A stretch of DNA of 64,000 bases, from positions 225,314,641 through 225,378,640 of the forward strand of contig CM040126.1 of NCBI GenBank assembly GCA_022559845.1. Direction: 5' to 3'. The number at the start of each line of letters is the position of its first letter. Position 1 is the stretch's first letter. Source of the stretch: Amorphophallus konjac (Eukaryota > Streptophyta > Magnoliopsida > Alismatales > Araceae). Positions 21,678 to 33,168 of this stretch are shown in pieces. Both the position numbers and the translations under genes were made by a program. The notes under the pieces were generated by a model. It searched no databases. It was not told the origin of the DNA and saw only the letters and a program-made list of their open reading frames with translations.

Positions 21678-22830
21678 TGTCTGTTTATGGAGGAGGCCTG
21701 GACGGTCATGAAGGAAGTTCATGCTGAATCAGCCGACGACCATCAAGCTTGGCCGAAGATGAAAATTGAAATAAAAAAGTTGGGATATTACTGGCCAACT
21801 ATGTTCGACGACTGTTACAAATATGCCAAGTCATGTCATAAATGCCAGTAGCATGCTACAATCCCGAGAAGACCCCAATACAATTACATCCAACGGAGCC
21901 CAGCTGGCCTTTTGCTCAATAGGGCACCGATGCTGTGGGCCCACTGCCCACATCTTCATCAGGATGTAGATACAACTTAGCAGCGATAGATTATTTCTCC
22001 CACTGGGCGGAGGCCGTGGCTCTAAGAGAAGTGACAGGAGAAATTGTGGCCAGATTTGTCCGTCGAAACATCATATTCTGATTCCGCGTACCTGATTGAA
22101 TAGGCTCCGATAACGGAAGTCACTTCCGGAACCAGAAGGTCTGCAAACTGGCCGATAAATTCAAGATTGATTAGAGGACATCCACTCCGTACAACCGACA
22201 AGCAAATGGGTTAGCTGAAGCCTTCAATAAAACCCTCTGCACACTTCTTGCCAAGACGGTCAGCTCTAGTAAGAAGGATTGGGAAGACAAGATGTATGAA
22301 GCACTGTCGGAGTACCGCACTATGTACGAGACCCCCACAGGTTGCTCACCATTTTCACTGGTGTACAGCTCGTTTCACTGGTGTACAGCTCGGAAGCGGT
22401 CGTCCCGATAGAGCTGGAGATACCCTCATTGCAGGTTGCGATCCAGTCCGAATTGGTCAAAGATGGCCAAACAAATATACAAAGAAGACTGGAGGAACTC
22501 TCTGATTTAGAAGGATAGCGACTTAAAGCCCAGCAGAACATATAGGTCTATTAGGCCCGTATGGCCTGCGCCTTCGATAAGCTCGTCAAAGAGCGAGAAT
22601 TCAAGAAAGGAGACTTAGTCATGGTCAAATGAAAAGAAGTCATGGCGATCAATCCCAAAGGCAAATTGAACGAAAATTGGATAGGACCTTACGTGGTCCA
22701 GAAAGTTTATGAAGGCGGTGCTTATGTCGTCGTTAACCATTGGGGGGAAGTTTGATTTCCACCCCTCAATGGGAAACACCTGAAGTTATACCATGTGCCA
22801 CTTCCTTAGCTTGGCAATAAACTGAAACCA
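21678..22830 (+). pseudogene. T2 integrase
   Basis: The zinc-binding region is visible as EVHAESADDHQ...CYKYAKSCHKCQ (about 21713-21850). The catalytic core follows as AIDYFSHWAEAVAL (near 21985), GSDNGSHF (near 22100) and NGLAEAFNKTL (near 22205). A perfect 20-bp tandem duplication (22353-22372 and 22373-22392) adds a frameshift within the SPFSLVY segment. The C-terminal GPYVV-type segment lies near 22680. Stops are frequent. Confidence 0.82.
22353..22392. repeat. 20-bp tandem duplication in T2 integrase
   Basis: Two perfect copies of a 20-bp unit beginning TTTCACTGG, a non-multiple of three. Confidence 0.92.
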
Positions 22831-22880
22831 ACACCCCACAATGAACAAGTTTGTAGCTTGGAGCTCTTGTAATGAGTCAC

Positions 22881-23130
22881 CATGAACCACTTAACTCGGT
22901 GCCCAAGGCCTTCCGGGGTCTCAGCTGAGGGGTACGACCTAGACCTTTCATCTAAATCGGAGAAACCCAAACTCCTTGCATCGGTGCGATCCCAGCATCA
23001 ATGAACCACTTAACTCGGCACCCATGGCCTTTCGGGGTCTTAGCTGAGGGGTACGACCTATACCTTCCGTCTAAGTCGGAGAAACCCGAACTCCTTGCGT
23101 CGATGCGATCCCAGTACTGATGAACAACCT
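22881..23130. repeat. 119-bp tandem array in T2 3' UTR, left part
   Basis: Two units and a partial. The AACCACTTAACTCGG block starts at 22885 and 23004 (period 119), followed by GGGTCTCAGC, GGGGTACGACCTA and GCGATCCCAGCAT. It is interrupted at 23131 by solo LTR S1. 3'-UTR tandem arrays are a known trait of Tat/Ogre elements. Confidence 0.88.
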
Positions 23131-24994
23131 TGTTGTGTGCCTTACATATATTTTTGATGATAACTAAACTTTATGTATGCTTGCATATGTTTTTGATGAT
23201 AGCGTGTATTCATGATCATGGCTATGATTCATATGCTTCAGAGTTTTAATGACTTCCTTCATGGCTTTGAAGTTAATACATGTTTGAGTATCTTACATCA
23301 ACCTTGGTGTAAGTTAGTCTGAATGAGGCTCATACATGTTGTTTTAATGCATGGCTATATGAAGTTGTTTTTTGATTGAGAAAACTTGGGCTTTCAAAGA
23401 GGTTTAATGTTCTTTGTGATATCCTTGATGCATTAACCTTGACCATATTGCTTTGCAGGATTGAAACCAATGATGGACATCAATTTGGAGTCAAACCATT
23501 ACATGGATAAGCACCTTGCTATCCACCATTCAAACAGGTAGTAAACTTCATGTATATTCTTCAAAAAAATCAGATGAGGTCTTACATTTCTACAATTTAT
23601 CATTGAGGTGATTTCTGTTTAAGCAAAGTCGACTTCTGATGAAGCCAAGTCGACTTCTGTTGGCTTTCTTTTACAGTCTCTACTGTGAATAGGTTCTTTT
23701 GTGCTTGAACATGTGGATTTGATTTTTGGTGAATGTGTTGATTTAACCTTGATCAATAGATTGAAAGTTGTGATGCTTAAGCTTTCAAGGAGGTTTCATG
23801 GATATGTTTTCATTAGCTCTTAAGTGTGATGAATGTACTTCATGCATATTCTTCATAAGGTTTTTATGCTAGCTGCAATGTTTGAATTCCACATGCAAAC
23901 CTTGGTATAAATCTGTTGAATTATTCTCTCACATTTGTGTGGAATTTGATTTCACGTGTTGAACTCTAGCATGGGCTTTCATGGCTCTTCATAGAGTCGA
24001 CCCATCAAAGGATGGAGTCGACTCCATGCTCTCTAAGCATCAAGCTAACACATTCTATCCATGGTTTTGTAAAGATAACAAGTGCTCAGATCTTTCATAT
24101 CATTCATGTGGATTTCGGATTCAAGTTGTTCACACTTATTGCAAAAATTCAATGCTATATGATCTTGATGTTTAGTTGTGACAATTGAGTGTTCAAAGTG
24201 CTTTCATGCACCTTGTTCATGTGTTTTTCATGAGTATACTTCATGTAGACTTAACTTGATCAAATGAGCTTGATATCTAACATATTTCTCTTGTTTTTAT
24301 CCTTTTTGAAGGATTTCGGTCGACCAGAAGGTACGAGTCGGTCGACCAATTCTGCCAGAACTGGCAAGGATGGAAGTGTTCTCAGTTCGGTCGACCGACG
24401 AGGTGATTTCGGTCGACCGAAATTGGCAGTGCAGGCCAGTCTGAAACCTATTACAGTTTGGTCGACGGACTACGGCGACCGCTCTTACGAACTGAGTCTG
24501 AAACCCATCAAACTCAATCCATTTGGATCCTATCTATTACCCATTTGCCCCTAGGTTCTTGCTAGACCTATTAGGGTCTTTTTGGAGGGCTCTAGAAGGG
24601 CTATATTGGTCTTATACTTTCTCTTATATATACATATGTGAGAGCTACGTATTTAAGAAGGAGAAACCCTATGTGCTAATGTTTTCTATCTTGCAGGAGA
24701 AGAAAGGGGAGAAAACAAGGAGGAGCTCAAGAGAGGAGGATATCATCTACATCAAGACATCTTTGGAGCTCGTGGTAGAAGAAAAAGAAAAGCGGAATGA
24801 AGAGAGGATCGAGATGATGCTGAAATTGACACCATCCGTCAACGACTCTTAGAAGATCTGGACCATTCAGAAAGGGGGAAATCTTATACTTGCTATATCA
24901 TCTTTCCTTTGGTCCTTAGAGCACATACTGAGGTTATTGTATCTGTCCACATTTTGTTTATTTCTGAAAGAATATTTTGTGTGTGTGTGATCAT

Positions 24995-25250
24995 CTGTGT
25001 ACGGTTGTCTCTTGGTTGCTACATCTATGCAGCGTGTGGTTTGATCGCCTGTGTTCGATCGTGTGTGTGCTGGTTACTGTGACTGTTGCAACGTGTGTGT
25101 GTGTGTGTGTTGTTGATCCGGCCATCGGATCGTGTTGGAGACTCTGTCTCCGTGTGTGTGTGTTGGGGCGTGTCCCCGTGTGTGTGCAGGCACGTCCTGC
25201 GTGTTGTTGGAGCCTCGCTCCATGTTGGGGATTTATCCCCGTGCTAGTTT
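24995..25250 (+). repeat. Mini-hairpin and GTGT cluster in S1 R-U5
   Basis: Short stems separated by GTGTGT runs: GATC/GATC, ATCCG/CGGAT, GGAGAC/GTCTCC, GGGGC/GTCCCC, GCAGG/CCTGC, GGAGC/GCTCC and GGGGAT/ATCCCC. The stems vary but pairing is kept. Confidence 0.75.
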
Positions 25251-25271
25251 TTCAGCAGTAAAGCCTCACCT

Positions 25272-25330
25272 GTTTGGTGAGGGGTGGACGTAGGGAGCCC
25301 GTCGTGGTCCCGAACCACCTTAAAATCCCT
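25272..25330 (+). other. Sirevirus LTR conserved module (S1 copy)
   Basis: GGGGTGGACGTAGGGAGCCC followed by CGAACCACCTTAAAATCC. It is nearly identical at 30851-30903 and 38497-38542 in SG1 and recognisable in S2 and SG2. Confidence 0.8.
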
Positions 25331-25551
25331 GTGTCTTGTGGTTTGCACTGTTGGTTGTGTTTCATTGATTAATCCACTTACATGATCGAGTGATCATGGT
25401 AGGATTGAGAGAACTTAATTCACTTTGTTTAGTTTATTTTTATCAATCTCATTAAACCTACTAATTATGCGGAAGTTAATTTAAAATCTGCCATATCACG
25501 TGGGAGACAATTCAACCCCCTCTTCTTGTCCGCTCGCCTAACGGGCCAACA

Positions 25552-25954
25552 CAGTTAACTCGGCACCTGTGGCCTTCCGGGGTCTTAGCCGAGGGGTATG
25601 ACCTTGACCTTTCATCTAAGTCGAAGAAACCTGAACTCCTTGCGTCGATGCGATCCCAGCATCGATAAACCACTTAACTCGACACCTTAGGCCTTCCAAG
25701 GTCTCAGCCGAGGGGTACGACCTAGACCTTTCGTCTAAGTCGGAGAAACCCAAACTCCTTGCATCGGTGCGATCCCAGCATTGATGAACCACTTAACTCG
25801 GCACCCATGGCCTTCAGGGGTCTTAGCCGAGGGGTATGACCTAGACCTTTCGTCGAAGTCAGAGAAACCTGAACTCCTTGCGTCGGTGCGATCCTAGCAT
25901 CGATGAACCACTTAACTCGATACCCATGGCCTTCCGGGGTCTTAGCCGAGGGGT
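25552..25954. repeat. 119-bp tandem array in T2 3' UTR, right part
   Basis: AACCACTT/AACTCG blocks start at 25668, 25787 and 25906, exactly 119 bp apart, with a partial unit before. It ends at GGGGT (25950-25954), where element B begins. Confidence 0.88.
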
Positions 25955-26954
25955 ACGACCCGACGCGGAAAATCGGAACGTAGCAGTTTATATCCATCAT
26001 GTCAATCAGAGCATACATTGCCACAAGAGACTAACCACCAGGCTAATAACAAAGAAACAATTAGACCTACTTTATTAATAATCAAAATAGAAAGTATTCA
26101 ATTACACCAGACTCCTTGTGGACTTCTATCTCATAAATGGAAAATACATCAACTCTAGATAACAACTAATCCAAACTTGACTCGAACATAAACTCTAAAT
26201 GGCTCGCTCCTAGAATCACTTGTTCCCGTCCCCATCAGAACGCACGTCCTCATCCGAGATACCTGAAAAGGATTGGAAAGTAGGGGTGAGCAAAGCTCAG
26301 TATGATTTTATATCTCTATCATCAGGCATAGTTAAAATGATTAACCATTCAATTATAAATAATGTTTGCAACAGAACAATGATAAACGATGGCAAGAGAT
26401 AGATGGGAAAAGAATACGAATATGAAATTTCAAGTGATAAGCAGAGACAAGTATAGCAGGAACTTTCATGAAAATTGCACGAAAATGATAAAATGGAATT
26501 GGCCATATCAAGCACGCATATCAGGTCACACAGAAATTTCAAGTAATTGAGTAAAAGTGGAGATGTCATAGACCAATCATGCTAGCCATGCACTTCGATG
26601 CAATGCCACACCTTGTCATTACAAACTCCACGAGACACAAGTACTTTCGGGCGCTCCTCCCAGGACCAGACCGGGCCCTTTATGATGCGTTGGCATTGAA
26701 GGTTTGGATCAATGATCCTAGTCTAGACATTCATCACATTAAATGGCCAATAATTCCAAGGTTTAAGCTCACGAACTTACTTCTAAGATTAAGAGAAATT
26801 CCAACAAAATTGGAATGACATCAAGTAGAAAGACTATGAGTCTTTAGGTAACAAGGATATAAACAAGGATCACGCATGATCTCACAGTTTAAGGCCAACC
26901 TTGATAACTGCTTCAAGATGATAAAACAAGAAAAACCTTATTAATATCTTATCT

Positions 26955-27432
26955 GTAACGGTCTATAACAGGGCCGTTATAGGAATGTGACGGTCATACA
27001 CAAGGCCGTTACGATGATGTGATGGTCCAATCTTGAGTCGTTACAGGACACAGACTAGTTTAATTTGAAAAACATCTTTCATGTAGAACAATGAAAAATT
27101 AATGTTTATGATCATAATACAATATTAACATCACGTTCTGCCTTGTTTATAGATCAAGATATCTTACTAACATAGCAAGTTTCTAGTTTTAAGAACGCAT
27201 AAGCAATATTTTAAAAACATTGTCAGGAGAACGTGGCGGTCTAAAGAAGGGGCGTTACAAGTATGTAACGGTCTATAGTAGGTGCGTTACGTACCAGAAA
27301 ATAAATAGATTAAAATTTCAAAATTTTAAAACACAGGGGCATGTGACGGTCTGTCGTGGGGCTGTCAGGCTCAGGTGACGGTCTATCGAGCGGCCGTCAG
27401 GCAGTAACGGCTTCTGAAAGATGCGTCACATG
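26955..27432. repeat. Dyad array in B left LTR
   Basis: Three clusters (26955-27044, 27228-27293, 27345-27432) of GTAACGGTC/GGCCGTTAC-type dyads matching those of the right LTR. Several stems carry single mismatches (for example TGATGGTCC and GAGTCGTTAC). Confidence 0.75.
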
Positions 27433-27668
27433 ACCTGGAAACCCGCCAACGATGAACTTCGACATGTTACACTAAAACTTCGATTGCTCATGATAGAATG
27501 AATAAAAATCATGGAAAATGCGACCATTCGAAAGAGCATAAAAATTCGTATAAAATAGCATGTTATGATTTAGATTAAACATAACAAGATTCAATCTTTA
27601 ACTAATAATCATGAAAGTTGTCCTTTTGATACACCTCGGAGTAAAACGTAAAATTCGAACAGCATGAT

Positions 27669-27673
27669 GAACG
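27669..27673. repeat. Target-site duplication GAACG (left) of SG1
   Basis: GAACG precedes TGTTGGG and is repeated at 38903-38907. The uninterrupted right LTR of B reads ATGATGAACGAAA at the matching place. Confidence 0.93.
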
Positions 27674-29354
27674 TGTTGGGTTCAGTGCGCCCTCTCGTTG
27701 TCTTTGACAATGGTTTTGATTATTCCAATATATTGTGTGTTTTGTGTTTACTCTAAGTGAAAATCTTGTGTGTTTTATGCTTAAATGGCGTCCGCACGAT
27801 AAACAAGCTAATATGATGATATCTTCCTTTGCAGGTTTGACATGCTTCGTGGAATCAATTTTTCTACTTAGCTTTTCAAGGGTCGACCCCATGGGTCAAC
27901 CTCTGACTCCTTGAGGGTTTGGAGTTTTCTTGTGATACCCATGACTCTTGGTGAATCTTGCTATTACAGTATCAGTTTTGCTGAATTGAATGTCAAGTTC
28001 TGATCTGTGATTCTGTCTTGGCTTGGGCCTCCTTGCTCTCATTGTACAGATCCCAATAGGATGCTCTTTACTTGACTCTGCATGAGATTTTTAATGGTCT
28101 TGAATTGATGTCTATCGGTTTTACATTGGCTTGATAAAGCATGTTACTAAAATGATCAACTCTGCTACTCATGCTTCATGAATTGTTCTCACTAGTTTGA
28201 AATGGATGTCCAGTATACTCGTTTAGCTCTTGAGGAATTCCTGCTGGTCTTCAATGGTTTGCTGGATGGAATTTCATGTATATAGTTCATGATTGCCTGG
28301 CTTTGTGTATATGCATAGCCATTTCTTTTTTCAAGTTCTTGTTGAGTAGTCTATCATATTCCTTGGACCCTTGATGCTTAAGGTGGTAATCATCCACTCT
28401 TCAGATCTGATAGGTAAGGTGTCGACCGCTTGGGTCGACCCTCCCTAGGCCATGGGCTGTCTGCACAACAGGCAGTCCAGGCAGTGAAGAGTGTCGACAC
28501 TTCTGCTGGTGCTGTTTCATGCATGATATTTGCTCAAGTTTGATCATGATAAAAAATTGTCATGTGGCATACTCATACTGCTTGGCAAAGCTGGTTTTTG
28601 CTTGTCCTTGAAAAACTGGGTTTTCAAGTGTCCTCACGCATTTTGATACTGAAGATTTCATGAAAGTTGTTCAAGCATTTCGTTTGCTTAAACTTCTATC
28701 CTTTCAGAGGATTGAACCTTTCTATAAGCTCATGTTGATCATGGTGAAACTCAGGACAATGGCATACTTGAATTGCATTGTGAATGTCTAATTTAACCAA
28801 CTCATCAAATGGTTCTCTACATGGACTTTACAAAGATCATGCTTGTTAAGCATGTATACATCAACTGTGGTTTAAGATTCATAATGCAGGCTGAAGGTTG
28901 GTGTTAGCTACTCTTTTAGCATTCATCCAACTTCTTAACTTGTTATTGCTATCTATGGTTCAGGACAGGAAGGATAAAAGTCCAAGTGTTCGCATTAATG
29001 CCAAAGGTAAGTTTGATTTGAGTGAATTGGTTGTGGAAACTAGAAAGTGAAGGATTGAGTTATATGTATCGCCTTCTATCTTTGAGATCATGGTAAGAAT
29101 TCAATTTTGAATGCATTTCATTGTGGGATATTTGGTTTATATCATGTTTTCATAAGAGGGGGTTTGAGAGTGTTATTAATTCTAGAAGTGGTTTGAAATT
29201 CAAGATGTTTAACACTTTCATTGACTTGTGGTGGAATGTGAATTAATTCTTCCATTACCTTGTTTTCAATGCATGGTAATTTGTTTTTAATGTTTGGGAG
29301 AGGTTTTGTTAGGTTTCAGTTGAGTCTAATTGAGTTTTCACTTATGTCAGTAAA

Positions 29355-29670
29355 AGTGTCGACTCATGGAGTTGACACTTATTTCACGGTATGCTGTTTG
29401 CATTGATTTCTGATATGCTGACAAAAAGTGTCGACCCTAGAGGTCGACACTTTGTGTTGGGTTATGCTGTTTTAACTAAAACAAAACCTCTGGTAAAAAA
29501 GGTCAACCCCATGGGTCGACACTTTTTACTATGGGTCCTGATTTAGTCTCAGGACAGAATCTCGTGAAAAAAGGGTCGACCCCATGGGTCGACACTTTTG
29601 TCTAAATTCTGGATTTCATTTTTTTTGGCCGAACTCGTTGATACGAGTGTCGACCCTAGAGGTCGACACT
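29355..29670. repeat. GTCGAC dyads at 72-74 bp spacing, SG1 5' LTR U3
   Basis: Five dyads centred near 29367, 29439, 29511, 29584 and 29658, spacings 72, 72, 73 and 74 bp. Arms reach 10 bp (29646-29655 with 29661-29670). Loops CTAGA or CAT are themselves symmetric. They lie 180-490 bp upstream of the TATA box. Isolated relatives occur at 27888, 28424 and 28490. Confidence 0.85.
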
Positions 29671-30654
29671 TTATCTGCTACGTTTGGATCTGGTTTTTCG
29701 GATTGGTTTCGAACTGCCCATTTCTAGATTCGATTTACCTTGGCTTTTACCCTAATGCCCTTAGGTTTATACCCTACCATTAGGATTGCTTTTGAGAGGG
29801 TTTTTAGAGGGGCTAATGTGTCTTTTGATCTTATAATTCCTACCCCTTTATAACCTACGATTTTCCATCGGATTAAGTATCCCTTGTGCTAATATTCTCT
29901 ATTTGCTTGCAGAAGAAGAAGAACGTGGAGGAGGAGGGCGCCGCCCCACCTGGAGGAGGAAGAAGGAGAGGAGGAGACCTCCATCAATAAGCTTCCATCT
30001 GGCGATCTGATACATCTTCGAGCATAGCTACTGAAGACAGCTTTTCCTTTGGCTTCTCCCACGAACGTTGCAAGCTTCCACTCCGCAGACCTATCGTTCG
30101 GCGCACCCCATCGTTCCTCTGGACGGATTTCATAGCAGATTTAAGGGGGATATCTAGTTCTTTCATTTCCATGCTGTTACTTGAGTATAATTTAAAGATT
30201 GTACTGGTCATCTAATAGCTACAATACATACATGCATGTTCTGCGACTTGCAAATCGGAAGTCAAGGGGATTTTGGGCTCTAATGTTTTATTTGTCTCTT
30301 GTGCGCAGGAATACGAGACTTCGACCCTGCTAATCCCCCATCAACTTGATTGCCAAAGATTGATGATTAGAGGAAGGAAACATCGTCCAATATTCATCTA
30401 AGCTTGGATCTACATGGTCTGATGAAGGAGACTTGACAAGAGCTCACTATACTGCTAGATATACGGACCGTCATCTCCGACTTCATTAAGAGAAGCTGAA
30501 ACTCCTTAAGAGGAGTTGTCAGGGGGAGCCTAACCCACTTAGATCCCTTTGTACTTTGAATTCTACACAAAGGCTTGCTCATTCCTAGATTATATTTTGG
30601 TGTGGATACATCATACACATCCTTCATCTGTTTCTAAACTCAAAATATCATTGT

Positions 30655-30830
30655 GTGGGCGGAGCTGCGTCTCCGCGTGGTCTAAGTGTCCGGGGTGTGA
30701 TCCCCGAACGTGTGTGTGTGTGTGCTGTGGTGGCAGCGTGTTGGGGCTTGTCCCCGTCTGTGGACATTGCTACGGAAGCAGCGTGTGTAGTTGGGATTCA
30801 TCCCCGTGTTGCTACTTCGGTAGCGTGTTA
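30655..30830 (+). repeat. Mini-hairpin and GTGT cluster in SG1 5' LTR
   Basis: Stems GGAG/CTCC, CGGGG/CCCCG, GCTG/CAGC, GGGG/CCCC, GGG/CCC and GCTAC/GTAGC start near 30661, 30691, 30724, 30743, 30792 and 30811. They are separated by GTGT-rich spacers. Confidence 0.78.
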
Positions 30831-31261
30831 GTGAAGCCTCGCCCGATTGGGTGAGGGGTGGACGTAGGGAGCCCGTCGTGGTCCCGAACCACCTTAAAAT
30901 CCTTGTGTCGTATGTGATTACCTGTGTGCTTGTCATTTGTTCTATCTCCTTTCATAGGTACACTATATAGGTTTTTAATTCACTACACTGTCACACATTG
31001 CTTCCTCCGTTATCCGTGTTGAGCGTAATTCTCTTGATAGTTGCTTTAACTATTCGAGTGAGATCGGAAAGCTTGAGAGAATATCTTTAATCTCACTTGT
31101 GTATTAGTTAATCAACGCAGTTTATTTTAATTCCATTTTGTTTAGTTGAAGTTTTCGTTAATCAACGTTGCTATTAGTTGGAGTTGTTTTTAAAATCCGC
31201 CATCTCGGTAAGGGGACAATTCAACCCCCCTTCTTGTCCGCCATCTCTCTGGGCCAACAAT

Positions 31262-31274
31262 TGGTATCAGAGCC
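31262..31274 (+). other. Primer binding site of SG1
   Basis: TGGTATCAGAGCC two bases after the LTR, complementary to initiator tRNA-Met. Confidence 0.93.
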
Positions 31275-31326
31275 ATGTCTCTGATTTTTTAGTCGACCTT
31301 GCGGTCGTAGAGTAAAGATAATTTTT

Positions 31327-33168
31327 ATGATGGCTAGTGTAAATGTACTTTCTGTCTTTGATGGTTTTGATTACGCTGCATGGCTTGGAAACCTTTTTGT
31401 GTGGATTACTAATACTAATCCGAAGCTTATGAGTCTGATTACTCATGGTCCACATGTTTTGCCCAAAAATGAACTAAAATGGACCGACGAGCATAAAAGA
31501 ATGAATTCTGAAAATGTTTATGTTTTGAATGTTCTTAAAACTGTAATATGTATTGACAAATTTTCGTTTGTTTCTAATTACAGATCTGTCAAAGAAATTT
31601 GGGACGGGCTAAAGGAAGCCCAAAAAGAAATTTGCAACGACGGTGACTACTTGGTTGCAAACAATGAAATTGAGCGTCAAAGCGAGGAGGGTTCGAAGGT
31701 AAATTCTAACTCTGATTTCAAGGAAGAAGAAAATGAATTGAGTTATGATGAATTGCTAAATGCTTACGATGAACTAGTTGATATATACAAAGCACTAAAA
31801 TCTGAAAATAGAAAAATGAAAAGGAAACTTGATAATGTTTCACATGTTAACTCTTCGTGTGTAAAGTGCTTTGAAATTGAAAATGCTTGTAACATTAACT
31901 CACCATGTACTGAATGTTCTGAGCTTAGGAAGTTGACTGAAAGTCTGTTGCTTGAAGTCGATATGCATACAGAAACCACTTCATGTTCAAAAACTGAAAA
32001 CAAAACTCTATTGGCTAAAATTTCAGAACTCCAACAAATAAGAGAAGATAATGAGAAGCTAAAAATGTTGAACACAGCCATGTCTGAAAAACTGCTTACT
32101 CTTGAAAAAGAGAAATCTTTGTCTATTGACAAATCTGAAAAGCTAAAGGAATTAAGGAAGGAAATAGAAAACTTTAGGAATTTGAATGATAAATTTGAAT
32201 CCAACAAAGCCATGAATGAAATTGTTAATGATAACGTGAGTTTTCAAATGAAAGAACTTGAACACACTTCTATGAACAAAAATTCATTTGAAAAGCTCCA
32301 AAATGAAAACAATGCTCTGTTGATTCAAATTTCACTGCTTGAAGGAGAATTGAAAAGTCCTAAAAAATTTGAAAAAGAAAAATGTGTGATTGATGATGAT
32401 TATGACAAACTCTATATTCTTGAACAAGAAAATGAAAGTCACAAAACTGTTAATCTCCTGTTGAATGAGAAGATTGCTTCATGTGAACAAGAGGTTGCTA
32501 ACTCTAACTTGTAAATCTTGAATCTACAAAATGAAATCAAGAGTTTAAATGAATCTTTGTAATTGTGTGATAAACGAATTGAAAAATAAAAACATGTTGT
32601 TGAATCCTCTTGTGTGCATGAGAAAACTTCATCTGTCAAACACAATCATGCACCAAGTAAAAGAAGAAATGTTTCATGTTACTATTGTGGACAATTTGGT
32701 CACGACATGTACGATTGCTTCTTAATGGAGTTTGATGATGATGAAGCTTTAAAATCAAGAATGAAAATGAATGTTGATTCTAAAGACCATGAGAAACCCA
32801 CGAAGAAAACTCAGAACACTCACTGTTTTATTGTGGGATGCATGGTCATGTTTTTGAAAATTATTTCATGAAGAGAAATGATGATGAGTGGTCTTTCAGA
32901 AAAAATATCTCTTGTCATTACTGTGGTGGCTTTGGACATAAGATAAATAATTGCTCTTTAATGGAAAATGATGAAAAGCTGTCCATGAGAAGAAAACCTT
33001 CTCACTGTTTTTTATTATGGCCTGAATGGACATTCAATGGATGATTGTGCCATGATGAGGGCTGATGATGAATGGTATGAAATAAAAAATAAAAAGAATA
33101 CATTTGGTCATGTTAGAACTAACCCCTCGGGACCCAAGATGGCTTGGGTACCCAAATCACCAAAATGA
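31327..33168 (+). pseudogene. SG1 Gag-like protein with coiled coil and zinc knuckles, decayed
   Basis: Frame starts MMASVNVLSVFDGFDYAAWL, the copia Gag N terminus (UBN2-like). From about residue 140 to 395 it is Lys/Glu/Asn-rich with heptad-like leucines, a long coiled coil. Three in-frame TAA stops (32512, 32560, 32587) interrupt the coil. Then come zinc knuckles: CYYCGQFGHDMYDC (near 32678) intact, a second frameshifted, CHYCGGFGHKINNC (near 32920) intact, a fourth off frame by one base (near 33004). The end is GPKMAWVPKSPK then TGA at 33166-33168. Knuckles bind RNA, and the coil is expected to mediate particle assembly. As it stands only the N-terminal 395 residues could be made. Confidence 0.82.

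Larger units (their letters stand above)
19695..22830 (+). mobile_element. Retand-like Tat element T2, decayed pol on plus strand
   Basis: The order RT, RNase H, a second (plant/archaeal-type) RNase H and integrase is diagnostic of the Tat clade. Many stops and frameshifts show age. The left part is lost to, or displaced by, the T1 insertion at 19694. Downstream lies its 3' UTR with a 119-bp tandem array. Confidence 0.85.
23131..25551 (+). mobile_element. Sirevirus-type (Ty1/copia) solo LTR S1
   Basis: 2421 bp beginning TGTTGTGTGCC and ending GGGCCAACA, with both sides in the 119-bp array. Flanks AACCT and CAGTT are plausible decayed copies of a CACTT target duplication. Similarity to the SG1 LTR at the 3' end (GGGGTGGACGTAGGGAGCCC and CCACCTTAAAATCC near 25272-25330) assigns the family. 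A TATATATA box lies near 24625. Upstream are GTCGAC dyads (23628-24480); downstream are GGGG/CCCC mini-hairpins (24995-25250). No internal region remains, as after LTR-LTR recombination. Short ORFs inside are not credible genes. Confidence 0.82.
25955..27673 (-). repeat. 3' LTR of B, first part
   Basis: Aligns with the right LTR from 55700 onward (CGACGCG, CAGTTTATATC, the TACTTTCGGGCGCTCC block, then GTAACGGTC dyads). It lacks about 350 bp present at roughly 56810-57165 of the right LTR, including the shared LTR module. It is cut at 27673 by SG1 and resumes at 38908. Confidence 0.85.
27674..31259 (+). repeat. 5' LTR of SG1
   Basis: Starts TGTTGGGTTCAG and ends GGGCCAACA. U3 runs to a TTTATAAC box near 29848 and contains GTCGAC-type dyads. 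R-U5 contains the mini-hairpin cluster (30655-30830) and the conserved Sirevirus module (30851-30903). Confidence 0.93.

Noticed and set aside
24264..24852. ORFs inside solo LTR S1
   Set aside because: They lie within LTR sequence across the promoter, and no protein family is recognisable.
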